A program made the position numbers and the translations under genes. Source: Bacteroidia bacterium (GTDB lineage: Bacteria; Bacteroidota; Bacteroidia; NS11-12g; UBA955). From it: DNA of 24,177 nt. Positions 7,807 to 15,903 of this stretch are shown piece by piece. The notes under the pieces are model-generated. The model did no database searches. It saw only the letters and a program-made list of their open reading frames with translations, and was not told the origin of the DNA. How positions within the stretch are numbered: position 1 is the first letter of the stretch; the number at the start of each line of letters is the position of its first letter. The DNA is taken from assembly GCA_023258655.1 (NCBI GenBank), contig JALQWO010000005.1, positions 1 to 24,177 on the forward strand, given 5' to 3'.

Positions 7807-9639
7807 TTGAAAGCAGTATTAAAGTTTTTACGCTATGCAGGAAACCACAAACGGTTGATTTTCCTCAATTTTTTGTTCAATCTCCTTTATGTGATCTTTC
7901 AACTGGTTACGTTGATGATGATCATGCCTGTGTTGCGGTTTTTATTCTCCAAAGATGGCGCAAATGCCCAAGCGTTATCCAGCAAAAATTATGGTGTAGG
8001 TCAATGGTTTAGCGATCAATATCAGGCCTTTATCACATGGTTTGGCGGCCTTGCAAAAGGTGAGCCGTTCACCGCTTTGGCTTATTTGTGTGTTGCGCTG
8101 GTGTGCGTAACAGTGATGAAAAACGGATTCCGATTCTTGGCCATGAATTTTATGGTGCTCATCCGAAACCGCAGTATACAAGAGATCAGGCAGGGAGTAT
8201 ATCAGAAGTGTTTGGACTTGCCCATTGCTTATTTTAACAATGAACGAAAAGGTGATTTAATGTCGCGCATGAGCAATGATATCAAGGAGATTGAGTTTGC
8301 TTTGATGGTTTCCTTGGAGGCCTTGTATTTCCAACCATTGAATATTTTGTTGTTCATGGTAGCATTGGTCGTATTATCAGCGAAGTTGACACTGTATATT
8401 TTGTTGTTTTTACCCATTACGGCTTTGATTATTGGGCTCATTGGTCGATCCCTCAGAAAGCGCAGTGCAAGGAATCAAGAGCTTTTGGGTAGGGTAATGA
8501 GTGCCTATGAGGAGACCCTTGGGGGTATTCGCATCATCAAAGCATTTAATGCATCGTCGTTCTTCGCCAAGAAGTACAACGAGCAAGATGAGTCCTATAC
8601 GAAAAACAACATTGGTGTACAACGGCGGTATGATCTTTCATCGCCGATGAGTGAAACCATAGGAATTAGTGTGAGTGCATTGCTTTTGTGGTTGGGAGGT
8701 AGTATGGTGTTTCGCCATGAGTTGGACCCGGAGTTTTTCCTCACGTATTTTGCCATTTTTTCTCAACTTATTCCGCCTTTTAAAGCATTTTCCAATGCAC
8801 TTTATGCAGCCCAAAAGGGAATGGCGAGTTTGGAGCGAATTCAGGAATTGGTTTCAGCCCCCATCACTGTGGAGGACCCTCAAAATCCCAAACAGCCTAT
8901 CTTCAAGCATTCACTCACATTGAATGACGTGGGTTTCTCTTATTTGGATGGATCTCCGGTTATTCATCAATTTAATCTCCATATTCAGAAAGGTCAAACG
9001 GTTGCCTTGGTTGGTCCATCTGGTGCGGGTAAAACAACGCTTACCGATCTCGTGGCCCGTTTTTATGATGTGAGTCAAGGAAGTATTTGTATTGATGGCG
9101 TAGATATCCGCGAGTTTGAGCAAGAATCTCTGCGCAAGCTGATTGGCATTGTGAACCAGGAGAGTATTTTGTTCAATGAAACGGTCCGGAATAACATTGC
9201 ACTGGGTCGTCCTGATTTGGCCATGGAGGAAGTTATAGCTGCGGCCAAGGCCGCCAATGCGCATGAGTTTATTATGGAGATGGAACAGGGGTATGATTCA
9301 GAAATAGGAGAGCGTGGGGGTAAATTAAGTGGTGGACAAAAACAACGATTGGCCATCGCACGTGCGTTGCTGAAGGATCCGGAAATTCTCATTTTGGATG
9401 AGGCAACCTCGGCATTGGACAGCAAGAGTGAAAAGGCTGTTCAACAGGCATTAGAACTTCTCATGAAGGACAGAACCAGCATCATCATCGCACACAGGTT
9501 GTCAACCGTGGTTCATGCCGATGTCATTGTAGTAATGGATAAAGGGAAGCTGGTAGAATCAGGAACTCACAACGAATTGTTGGAGAAGAAAGGGATGTAT
9601 TACAACCTGATTCAACTCCAACAATTGCTGTCAAATTAA
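7807..9639 (+). CDS. ABC exporter, fused membrane and ATPase domains (second copy, TTG start)
   Basis: A 610-residue half transporter that should act as a homodimeric inner-membrane exporter of unknown substrate. The membrane domain covers roughly residues 1-330 (hydrophobic segment LIFLNFLFNLLYVIFQLV near the N-terminus). The ATPase has Walker A GPSGAGKTT (about residue 402), signature LSGGQKQRLAIARAL (about 507), Walker B ILILDEATSALD (about 525) and H-loop IIAHRLSTV (about 561). The start is TTG at 7807 (TTG AAA GCA GTA): an in-frame TAA lies at 7792, and the encoded MKAVLKFLRYAGNHKRLIF matches the usual beginning of this family. A near-consensus -7 box (TAATTTCG, 7792-7799) sits only 7 bases upstream, so the transcript may be nearly leaderless. 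It resembles the exporter at 1830-3680 but carries no TPR partner. Its stop codon abuts the ftsH stop codon with no gap. Confidence 0.93.
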   Translation: MKAVLKFLRYAGNHKRLIFLNFLFNLLYVIFQLVTLMMIMPVLRFLFSKDGANAQALSSKNYGVGQWFSDQYQAFITWFGGLAKGEPFTALAYLCVALVCVTVMKNGFRFLAMNFMVLIRNRSIQEIRQGVYQKCLDLPIAYFNNERKGDLMSRMSNDIKEIEFALMVSLEALYFQPLNILLFMVALVVLSAKLTLYILLFLPITALIIGLIGRSLRKRSARNQELLGRVMSAYEETLGGIRIIKAFNASSFFAKKYNEQDESYTKNNIGVQRRYDLSSPMSETIGISVSALLLWLGGSMVFRHELDPEFFLTYFAIFSQLIPPFKAFSNALYAAQKGMASLERIQELVSAPITVEDPQNPKQPIFKHSLTLNDVGFSYLDGSPVIHQFNLHIQKGQTVALVGPSGAGKTTLTDLVARFYDVSQGSICIDGVDIREFEQESLRKLIGIVNQESILFNETVRNNIALGRPDLAMEEVIAAAKAANAHEFIMEMEQGYDSEIGERGGKLSGGQKQRLAIARALLKDPEILILDEATSALDSKSEKAVQQALELLMKDRTSIIIAHRLSTVVHADVIVVMDKGKLVESGTHNELLEKKGMYYNLIQLQQLLSN

Positions 9640-11739
9640 TTATTCTGGTTTGTCTTCTGAGGTTGTTTCCTCGGAAGCGATGTTGTCTGTTTCACTATTG
9701 CCTATTGTGCCGGTTTCCGTTGGCTGAATTGGCTCAACGTCTGTAGATTCCACGGATGACACCGATACTTCTGCAGCGGATGTTGATTCTTCGGTATTTA
9801 CAGTTTCTTCAACAGGATCATGAGGTCTGCGACCAATCAAATCTTCCAAGTCGGATTTGAACAATATCTCTTTTTCCAACAGGGCTTTGGCTACCTTCTC
9901 TAATTCAGCTTTCTTCTCTGTGAGAAGGGCTTTTGTAATATCGTAAGCCTGTTGAATCAAGGCGCGAACTTCTTGATCGATGAGTTCTGCCGTTTTCTCT
10001 GAGTATGGACGCTGGTATCCGTATTCTCCTTGTGGGTCATGAAAGCTTACGTGGCCAACTTTGTCATTCATGCCATAAATGGTGATCATGCTGTAAGCCA
10101 ACTTCGTTATGCGCTCCAAATCGTTTTGTGCGCCGGTTGAAATCTTACCAAAGAATATGTCTTCGGCAATTCTGCCTCCCAATGTCATGCACATACTGTC
10201 CATCAATTGCTCGGTGCGGTACAGATACTGTTCTTTTGGTAAGTATTGTGCATATCCCAAAGCAGCGACTCCGCGGGGTACTATGGATACTTTGAGCAAT
10301 GGATCGGCATGAGGCAAATACCAACCCGCAATTGCATGCCCGGCTTCATGGTAGGCAACAATTGATTTTTCTTCGGGACTGATGATTTTATTTTTCTTTT
10401 CCAAGCCGCCAATGACGCGGTCGATGGCATCTTGAAAATCTTGCATATCCACCGCTTCTTTGTTGTGTCTTGCGGCGATTAATGCGGCTTCGTTACAAAC
10501 GTTGGCAATTTCAGCTCCAGCAAAACCGGGAGTTTGTAGTGCCAATTTGTGTGCATCCACATCAGAAGATAATTTGGTTAATGGGCCCAAGTGCACTTTG
10601 AAAATCTCCTCTCGACCTTGAAGATCGGGACGGTCAACGCTGATTTGTCGATCGAAACGACCTGGGCGCATCAAAGCACTATCCAAGATATCAGGTCGGT
10701 TGGTTGCTGCCATGATGATCACACCACTGTCTGTGCCAAATCCATCCATCTCAGCCAACAATTGGTTCAGGGTATTCTCTCGTTCGTCATTGGAACCTTG
10801 CATGAGGTTTTTTCCACGTGCCCTTCCAATCGCATCAATTTCGTCGATGAAAATAATACATGGTGCTTTTTCTTTTGCCTGTTTGAAAAGGTCTCGAACT
10901 CGGCTTGCACCCACACCCACAAACATTTCAACGAAATCTGATCCCGACAAGGAAAAGAATGGAACACCTGCCTCACCGGCAACTGCTTTGGCCAACAAGG
11001 TTTTGCCCGTACCTGGGGGGCCTACGAGCAGAACGCCTTTGGGAATTTTACCGCCGAGATTTGTGTATTTTTTCGGATTTTGCAGAAAATCCACAATTTC
11101 CATTACTTCCAATTTGGCCTCTTGTAAACCAGCTACATCTTTGAAAGTCTTGTTAACCTTGGTGTCCTTGTCGAATAGTTGTGCCTTAGACCTACCGATA
11201 TTGAATATGCTCGCACCACCGCTTGCACCGCCACCGCCGCCCATTCTGCGGAACATGAGGTTGTAAAAGATCAAGAATATTCCGATGAAGAAGATCCATT
11301 GAAACAATTCTCCGAAAACATCACTTTGGGTTTCGTATTGGAGAACCAATCCGTTGGGGTCCAAGTTCTTTTCTTTTAATGTGTTCTTAAGATCTTGAAT
11401 TTCGTTGTTTAGGTAACCTTTCTCAATTTCAAAACTGTAATTGGGCTCTGTGGAGCCAAGGTAATCTTGACGTTTTCTTACGCCTTTGTAGCGCTTTTGT
11501 TGAACGGCTTCTTGGGTGAGGTAGACCTCTATTAAACGATCGTTAACAACCACAATTTTCTTCACGTCCCCCTGAAGAATCATCTCTCGGGTTTCTTTCC
11601 AATTTGTGCTTTGACCCGTGTTCTTTGGCAAGAACAGCATCGCCATGAGAATCAAGAAAAGCGCGCCGTAAATCCAATAGGGGTTGAAGCGGAATCCTCC
11701 CGGCTTTTTATTTTCGGGATTGGGTCGATTGTTTTCCAT
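9640..11739 (-). CDS. ftsH: ATP-dependent zinc metalloprotease FtsH
   Basis: A 699-residue membrane-bound AAA+ protease that degrades misassembled membrane proteins and short-lived regulators as a hexamer, with its active domains in the cytoplasm. Domains in order: TM1 at about 21-39 (YWIYGALFLILMAMLF), a periplasmic segment to about 145, TM2 at about 146-165, a Gly-rich linker (GGGGGASGG), the AAA domain with Walker A GPPGTGKT (about 240) and Walker B IIFIDEIDAIG (about 295), the second region of homology with MRPGRFDRQ, then the zinc protease motif HEAGH (about 463) and the later Asp ligand in QNDLERIT (about 540). All key residues are present. The last 55 or so residues form a Ser/Thr/Glu-rich tail of low complexity. 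The start is ATG 11739, with a promoter-like sequence just upstream. Confidence 0.98.
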   Translation of the reverse strand: MENNRPNPENKKPGGFRFNPYWIYGALFLILMAMLFLPKNTGQSTNWKETREMILQGDVKKIVVVNDRLIEVYLTQEAVQQKRYKGVRKRQDYLGSTEPNYSFEIEKGYLNNEIQDLKNTLKEKNLDPNGLVLQYETQSDVFGELFQWIFFIGIFLIFYNLMFRRMGGGGGASGGASIFNIGRSKAQLFDKDTKVNKTFKDVAGLQEAKLEVMEIVDFLQNPKKYTNLGGKIPKGVLLVGPPGTGKTLLAKAVAGEAGVPFFSLSGSDFVEMFVGVGASRVRDLFKQAKEKAPCIIFIDEIDAIGRARGKNLMQGSNDERENTLNQLLAEMDGFGTDSGVIIMAATNRPDILDSALMRPGRFDRQISVDRPDLQGREEIFKVHLGPLTKLSSDVDAHKLALQTPGFAGAEIANVCNEAALIAARHNKEAVDMQDFQDAIDRVIGGLEKKNKIISPEEKSIVAYHEAGHAIAGWYLPHADPLLKVSIVPRGVAALGYAQYLPKEQYLYRTEQLMDSMCMTLGGRIAEDIFFGKISTGAQNDLERITKLAYSMITIYGMNDKVGHVSFHDPQGEYGYQRPYSEKTAELIDQEVRALIQQAYDITKALLTEKKAELEKVAKALLEKEILFKSDLEDLIGRRPHDPVEETVNTEESTSAAEVSVSSVESTDVEPIQPTETGTIGNSETDNIASEETTSEDKPE

Positions 11740-11755
11740 GTTGTGGTAGTGTAAT

Positions 11756-11789
11756 CAAAGGTTAAGCCAAGAATTAAATAATATTCAAA
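11756..11789 (-). promoter_or_regulatory. Probable ftsH promoter
   Basis: On the minus strand AACCTTTG (11756-11763) differs from TAnnTTTG at one base, and TTTG (11786-11789) lies 22 bases upstream of it. The ftsH ATG begins 16 bases downstream. The spacing is slightly long, so this is a tentative call. Confidence 0.4.
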
Positions 11790-12112
11790 ACTACAATTTT
11801 AGGGAGTGAATTACCATCAAATACGCCGATTCGGCAGAAATAATAGATGTATCTGCAAATTTGTCGGACAGTCGATCTTCCAATGTCAGTTCACCCATCC
11901 CAGAAACCATCGTGTCTAAGAAACAGATAATCTGTGGATTGGTTTTGGATCAAAGGTGTGGTGTGATTTTTCGATCGCTGAAATACGAGCAGCACCTAGA
12001 ATCGAAATATGTAGGAAATATTAGAATTGTTAAATGTTTAAAAATCGACGAAATGTTTCATAATTTCTAACAATTTTCATTTTGCATCGCCATTATACGT
12101 TAAAAAGCATGT
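11790..12112. other. AT-rich non-coding gap between ftsH and the TPR/HTH regulator gene
   Basis: About 320 bases with no convincing gene. A 39-codon minus-strand frame (11791-11910, MVSGMGELTLEDRLSDKF...) and a 69-codon plus-strand frame (11861-12070, TTG start) exist, but neither resembles a known family. Near the right end AAATGTTT occurs twice as a direct repeat (12032-12039 and 12051-12058), flanked by an inverted repeat (AATTGTTA at 12025-12032 and TAACAATT at 12068-12075). These could be regulator-binding sites for the downstream gene. No tRNA- or rRNA-like structure is seen. Confidence 0.5.
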
Positions 12113-12120
12113 TATTTTTG
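12113..12120 (+). promoter_or_regulatory. -7 box upstream of the TPR/HTH regulator gene
   Basis: TATTTTTG is an exact TAnnTTTG match 11 bases upstream of the ATG at 12132. No TTG or TTTG lies at the usual upstream distance, so the promoter may be weak or depend on an activator. If it is used, the GTG at 12120 falls inside the promoter and cannot be the start, which supports ATG 12132. Confidence 0.5.
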
Positions 12121-12131
12121 TGGTAGATTTT

Positions 12132-14045
12132 ATGGGATATTTAAAAACAATAATCAATCAGTACAAATGGATAATAATTGGTGTTATTTCATCTTGTATA
12201 TTATTGATATTCTATTTTTTATCAGAATCAGACCAAGATTATTATCGAGACGATATCGAGCGGGCAGTTGAAGTAGATTCTGTGATTGCTATGTTAGATA
12301 AATTGCCATCAGGAAAGTATGAATCGGTGGGATATGACAAGGTTGCTCAATATTATGATGGTCAGAAAGAATCTTATGAGAAGTTGTTAACCTATCTGAA
12401 TGACCGTGTGAGCAGGGACAACACGGAATATGGCATTGCAAGCTTGTATGTGGGCCATGGGTTGGTGTCTTTGTCGGAAGGTGAAATGGATTCTGTGGTG
12501 TTTTACATACAGGAGGCGGAAAAAATCATGCCTTTGGGAAACAATCGCTGTAGTTATTTTGAATTGATTGCGATGTATCACCTGACACGGGGTGACTTGA
12601 AGATGTCTAAGACTTATCTGAACAAAGGGTTGGAGGAAGCAATCCGACATAGGGATGTGGTTAAGCGTCGTTTTTTTCTGAACAAACTGGGTTCTATCTG
12701 TTTTAATGAATCGTTGTATGGTGCGGCATCCAAATATTTTTTGGAAGTTTATTCCACTTATCCATCAGGAAAAGGCGCCCCCGCTGAATTGATTGGAAAC
12801 ATCATTTCGGTGAAGATCGTGGAAGGCAATTACCAAGAAGCGGAGGTTTTTTGGAAGAAGAATGAAGACCTTTTGGCAGGAGCGCGTGATCGTTATTCCC
12901 GTCAGTTGGTATTGATTAATCGAATTGAATTGAACTTGCATTTGGGTAGAATGGAGGAAACAGCGGCATTGATGTCTCAGTTACCTGATTCCATAGTGTT
13001 GAGTAACTTGCGCATTCACCATTTGGCGAATCGCCTCAACTATGCGAAGGAAAAATCACCGAAATCGGCATTGACATTGTTGCGCAAACGGTTGGATTGG
13101 ATCATGGGGGATTATTTCGGTGCGGTGACGAGACTTACACCTTTCTTAATACAATCGATCAATGAAGAGTCGGGCTTGCTGGAAGCGGACAGTTTAGAAT
13201 CGTGGAAGAACCGTTCGTTGGAACAATTTGAGGAGAATCCCATGGCGTCTTCCAATCATTACCAACTGTTATCGGCGATTTACCACAAACAGGACAACAA
13301 GATGTTAGAAGCATACGAGTCGCTCTTGATTTCCAATGACTACAAGGACAAATACCACTTGCTTGATGATTCGGTGAAGAGGGCGGACTTTACGGCGAAA
13401 AAGGATTTCGAAAGCATGAAAACCAAGCAATATGCTTTTGAGAAGGAAATGTTGCAGCAAAAGAAGATCAATGGATATTTGGCGGGTACCTATGGTTCGG
13501 TGGTGTTGACCTTGTTTTTGTTGGTGTTGTTTTTATGGGCGAGACAAACGGCCAAGAAGAAAGAGTTAGACTGGGCCCAAATGCAGTTACACGTGCAGGT
13601 GGAAGAGAAAGAATTTTTGCAGAAAGAAAAGGAATTAAATGCGAGAATTATTGGGTTGAGCGAGTTGGTGATGGAGAAGAGTTTGGAATTGAGTAAAAAA
13701 CTCAAATTGCTCAATACCAGCAATTCTCCTGAAATTGAAACTTTGCGCAAGGAATTGGAGGCATTGGGACGGGTAGAGACTACTTCAAGGCCTCAAATAG
13801 CGGACTCCAAATTGAAAGAACAAGGAGATATTATGGAACAATATCCCCAATTGAAAGCCATGAATCTCACCGAGAAGCGCATTTTTATCTTGAGCGTTGA
13901 TGGCTATAAATCCAAGGACATCGCGGCAATTGTTGGGGTCTCGCCGCAGTATATACACAATGTGCGATCCAAGATTCGCAAGGTGTTGGGCGTGGACAAC
14001 AGCGTTCATTGGGAATCATTCAAAGACAAACGCCCACAAGGGTAG
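12132..14045 (+). CDS. Membrane-spanning TPR sensor with C-terminal LuxR-type helix-turn-helix
   Basis: A 637-residue protein that appears to be a one-component membrane regulator. TM1 lies at about 13-30 (WIIIGVISSCILLIFYFL) with Lys residues on its N-terminal side. Residues 35-445 are helical with TPR-like repeats (for example LLTYLNDRVSRDNTEYGIAS and YFELIAMYHLTRGDLKMSKT). TM2 lies at about 450-472 (GSVVLTLFLLVLFLWA) and is followed by the basic ARQTAKKK. The positive-inside rule therefore places the TPR part in the periplasm and the C-terminus in the cytoplasm. A coiled coil (about 475-550) leads to a helix-turn-helix at about 575-622 (LTEKRIFILSVDGYKSKDIA, then VSPQYIHNVRSKIRK). Similar architectures are common in Bacteroidota, but their ligands are mostly unknown. 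The DNA target is unknown; autoregulation through the upstream repeats is possible. The first 60 codons are markedly AT-rich. Confidence 0.85.
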   Translation: MGYLKTIINQYKWIIIGVISSCILLIFYFLSESDQDYYRDDIERAVEVDSVIAMLDKLPSGKYESVGYDKVAQYYDGQKESYEKLLTYLNDRVSRDNTEYGIASLYVGHGLVSLSEGEMDSVVFYIQEAEKIMPLGNNRCSYFELIAMYHLTRGDLKMSKTYLNKGLEEAIRHRDVVKRRFFLNKLGSICFNESLYGAASKYFLEVYSTYPSGKGAPAELIGNIISVKIVEGNYQEAEVFWKKNEDLLAGARDRYSRQLVLINRIELNLHLGRMEETAALMSQLPDSIVLSNLRIHHLANRLNYAKEKSPKSALTLLRKRLDWIMGDYFGAVTRLTPFLIQSINEESGLLEADSLESWKNRSLEQFEENPMASSNHYQLLSAIYHKQDNKMLEAYESLLISNDYKDKYHLLDDSVKRADFTAKKDFESMKTKQYAFEKEMLQQKKINGYLAGTYGSVVLTLFLLVLFLWARQTAKKKELDWAQMQLHVQVEEKEFLQKEKELNARIIGLSELVMEKSLELSKKLKLLNTSNSPEIETLRKELEALGRVETTSRPQIADSKLKEQGDIMEQYPQLKAMNLTEKRIFILSVDGYKSKDIAAIVGVSPQYIHNVRSKIRKVLGVDNSVHWESFKDKRPQG

Positions 14046-14052
14046 GCGATGA

Positions 14053-15357
14053 TTAACCTTTGAAATTTCTGAATGCTTGTCCCACAGCAAACACATCGCT
14101 GAAACTATTGTACATGGGGGCAGGTGCAACTCTGATTACGTTGGGTTCGCGCCAATCTGCAATGATGTTTTGTGAAAATAGGTAGTCGAATAAGGCTTTG
14201 CCTTTACTGTCGGTTAGCAGACTGAGTTGAGCGCCCCTTTCACCGGGGTTGTTGGGCGTGATAATTTCGAATTGCAGTACCGGATTTTCTGCCTTGGCTT
14301 GCAACAACAGATACTCCAAATATCCAGTGAGGGTTTTGCTTTTTTCCCGCAACCGCGAAATGTTGGCATCATGAAATAACTGTAGGCTAGCCAAATGAAC
14401 AGCCATACCGAAAACGGGGGCATTGCTCATTTGCCAACCTGCGGCACCCGGTTCAGGGATGTAACCACGTTTCATGAGAAATCTTACATCTTCTTTGTGT
14501 CCCCACCAACCTGACATTCGGCGGGTCTCTGGGTTGAGTCCATGACGTTCATGAATGTACACACCAGAGACGTTACCTGGTCCGCTATTGAGGTATTTGT
14601 AAGAGCACCAGGCGGCAAAATCAACATCCCAATCATGCAATTTTACATCGATGTTTCCGGCAGTATGGGCCAAATCGAAACCGGCAAGGGCACCCACGGC
14701 ATGGGCGGCTTTGGTAATGGCCGGGATATCGAAAAGTTGTCCTGTATAATATTGAACTCCTGAGAAAAACGAAAGTGATAATTGGTCACCCGCTTCGGCG
14801 ATTGCATTCAAAATATCTTCTGTTCTCAAGGTGAATTCGCCGGCCCTCGGTGTTAGTTCGATAACGGCGTCGTCGTAATCGAATCCGTAGCCCTCAACCT
14901 GACTTTGCACAGCATACATGTCTGAAGGGAAGGCCCCGGCTTCCATGATGATTTTGTATCGAAGTGGTTTTCTTTCTCCGCTTGGTGTTGTTGTAAAGGT
15001 GGGTCTGTAAAAGCTGTACATCAACAGGTGTAAATTCACCGTAAGGTGATTCATCACAACCACCTCATGGGGTTTGGCACCCGCAATTTCAGCAGTAAAA
15101 TCGGTGAGAAATTTGTGGTAGTGGAACCAAGGTTTTCGTCCGTGAAAATGTCCTTCTACACCCCATTTTGCCCAGTCTTCAAGTTCCTCTGTTAGGGCTT
15201 GTTTGGCACTTTTGGGCTGTAATCCCAAAGAATTGCCACAGAGATAAATTTGGGTTTCTCCGTTTTCGCTCTTGGGGAAAATAAATTGTTCTCTGAAGGA
15301 TGAAAGGGTATCTTGCTGGTCAAGTTTTGCAGCGAATGCTGCGGTGTTTTCAAACAT
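14053..15357 (-). CDS. kynU: Kynureninase
   Basis: A 434-residue PLP enzyme that cleaves kynurenine to anthranilate plus alanine, or 3-hydroxykynurenine to 3-hydroxyanthranilate, in cytoplasmic tryptophan degradation or de novo NAD synthesis. Family landmarks in order: IYLCGNSLGLQPKSA near the N-terminus, VVVMNHLTVNLHLLM, GFDLAHTAGN, the PLP lysine in WCSYKYLNSGPG (Lys about 254), then MSGWWGHKEDVRF. Length and motifs fit a complete, active enzyme. The frame is open to 15411, but the upstream residues overlap the control region, and MFENTAAFAAKLDQQD at ATG 15357 matches the usual start. The gene is divergent from a MarR regulator, an arrangement typical of local control. No other kynurenine-pathway gene lies in the window. 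It ends 7 bases from the convergent TPR/HTH gene. Confidence 0.96.
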   Translation of the reverse strand: MFENTAAFAAKLDQQDTLSSFREQFIFPKSENGETQIYLCGNSLGLQPKSAKQALTEELEDWAKWGVEGHFHGRKPWFHYHKFLTDFTAEIAGAKPHEVVVMNHLTVNLHLLMYSFYRPTFTTTPSGERKPLRYKIIMEAGAFPSDMYAVQSQVEGYGFDYDDAVIELTPRAGEFTLRTEDILNAIAEAGDQLSLSFFSGVQYYTGQLFDIPAITKAAHAVGALAGFDLAHTAGNIDVKLHDWDVDFAAWCSYKYLNSGPGNVSGVYIHERHGLNPETRRMSGWWGHKEDVRFLMKRGYIPEPGAAGWQMSNAPVFGMAVHLASLQLFHDANISRLREKSKTLTGYLEYLLLQAKAENPVLQFEIITPNNPGERGAQLSLLTDSKGKALFDYLFSQNIIADWREPNVIRVAPAPMYNSFSDVFAVGQAFRNFKG

Positions 15358-15370
15358 TGGATTCACTTTA

Positions 15371-15378
15371 CAAAGGTA
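15371..15378 (-). promoter_or_regulatory. -7 box of the kynU promoter
   Basis: Read on the minus strand this is TACCTTTG, an exact TAnnTTTG match 13 bases upstream of the kynU ATG. The nearest TTTG further upstream (complement of 15409-15412) is about 30 bases away, too far for a standard -33 box. That TTTG falls inside the repeat region described at 15401-15430. Confidence 0.5.
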
Positions 15379-15400
15379 CAACGATAATTTACATGCGGTA

Positions 15401-15430
15401 TATTTGGTCAAATTTGATCATATTTGTCCT
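15401..15430. promoter_or_regulatory. Candidate MarR operator: palindrome within three phased 10-base repeats
   Basis: Three near-identical decamers lie end to end: TATTTGGTCA (15401-15410), AATTTGATCA (15411-15420) and TATTTGTCCT (15421-15430). The central part contains the perfect palindrome TCAAATTTGA (15408-15417), and partial symmetry continues outwards. The element lies between divergent kynU and marR, 43 bases from the kynU start and 23 from the marR start. MarR proteins bind short AT-rich palindromes in exactly such positions, so this is a reasonable operator candidate. The assignment is inference from position and symmetry. Confidence 0.5.
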
Positions 15431-15453
15431 TGGGATTATAAAATTTAATAGCA

Positions 15454-15903
15454 TTGAAACTAGAAGAAGCCATAAAGCAGAAGCGATTTGAGTCGCCCCA
15501 AATCAAGGCGATGCTCAATATTATGTATACGGCCAACTGGTTGATGGGCGAGTTTAGGGATATTTACAAACCCTACGGAATCACACCCCAACAATACAAT
15601 GTGTTACGAATTTTGCGCGGAAAGCATCCAGAATCTGTGAATCCTTCGGAAATTAAGGAGGTGATGTTGGATAAAAACCCAGACATTACTCGCTTGTGCG
15701 ATCGATTGTTGGCAATGGGATTGATTGGTCGAAGTATCGATGCAGAAAATCGCAGAAAAATGAATATTGTCATTACCCATCAAGGGTTACAATTGCTGTC
15801 ACAAATTCAACCACTCCTTGAAGAGCGTCAGCGATTGATATTGAGTAGAGAGGGACTTGATTTTGATTTGCTGAGTGATTTGCTCGATGAACTCAGGGGT
15901 TAA
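15454..15903 (+). CDS. MarR-family transcriptional regulator (TTG start)
   Basis: A 149-residue winged-helix regulator that should bind DNA as a homodimer and respond to a small molecule, often an aromatic compound. The N-terminal dimerisation helices (MKLEEAIKQKRFESPQIKAM) are followed by the winged-helix region with YGITPQQYNVLRILRG, PDITRLCDRLLAMGLI and the wing RSIDAENRRKMNIVIT. The start is TTG at 15454: the frame is closed by TAA at 15439 with no ATG between, and the encoded MKLEEAIKQK is the usual opening of this Bacteroidota subgroup. The next ATG, at codon 20, would cut off a dimerisation helix. It is divergent from kynU, so it may control kynU and itself, possibly sensing kynurenine or a related aromatic (inference). 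Its stop overlaps the convergent methyltransferase gene by 4 bases. Confidence 0.92.
   Translation: MKLEEAIKQKRFESPQIKAMLNIMYTANWLMGEFRDIYKPYGITPQQYNVLRILRGKHPESVNPSEIKEVMLDKNPDITRLCDRLLAMGLIGRSIDAENRRKMNIVITHQGLQLLSQIQPLLEERQRLILSREGLDFDLLSDLLDELRG

Noticed and set aside
9634..9643. AATTAATT palindrome at the ABC/ftsH junction
   Set aside because: It is a by-product of two abutting TAA stop codons and is too short and AT-rich to act as a terminator or binding site on this evidence.
11791..11910. 39-codon minus-strand reading frame upstream of ftsH
   Set aside because: The peptide looks protein-like (GELTLEDRLSDKFADTS), but it is short, has no known match, and lies where no gene is needed. 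It could be a gene remnant, but the evidence is too thin to call.
11861..12070. 69-codon plus-strand reading frame in the ftsH/TPR-HTH gap
   Set aside because: TTG start, no recognisable domain, and atypical composition; it spans the repeat-bearing control region.
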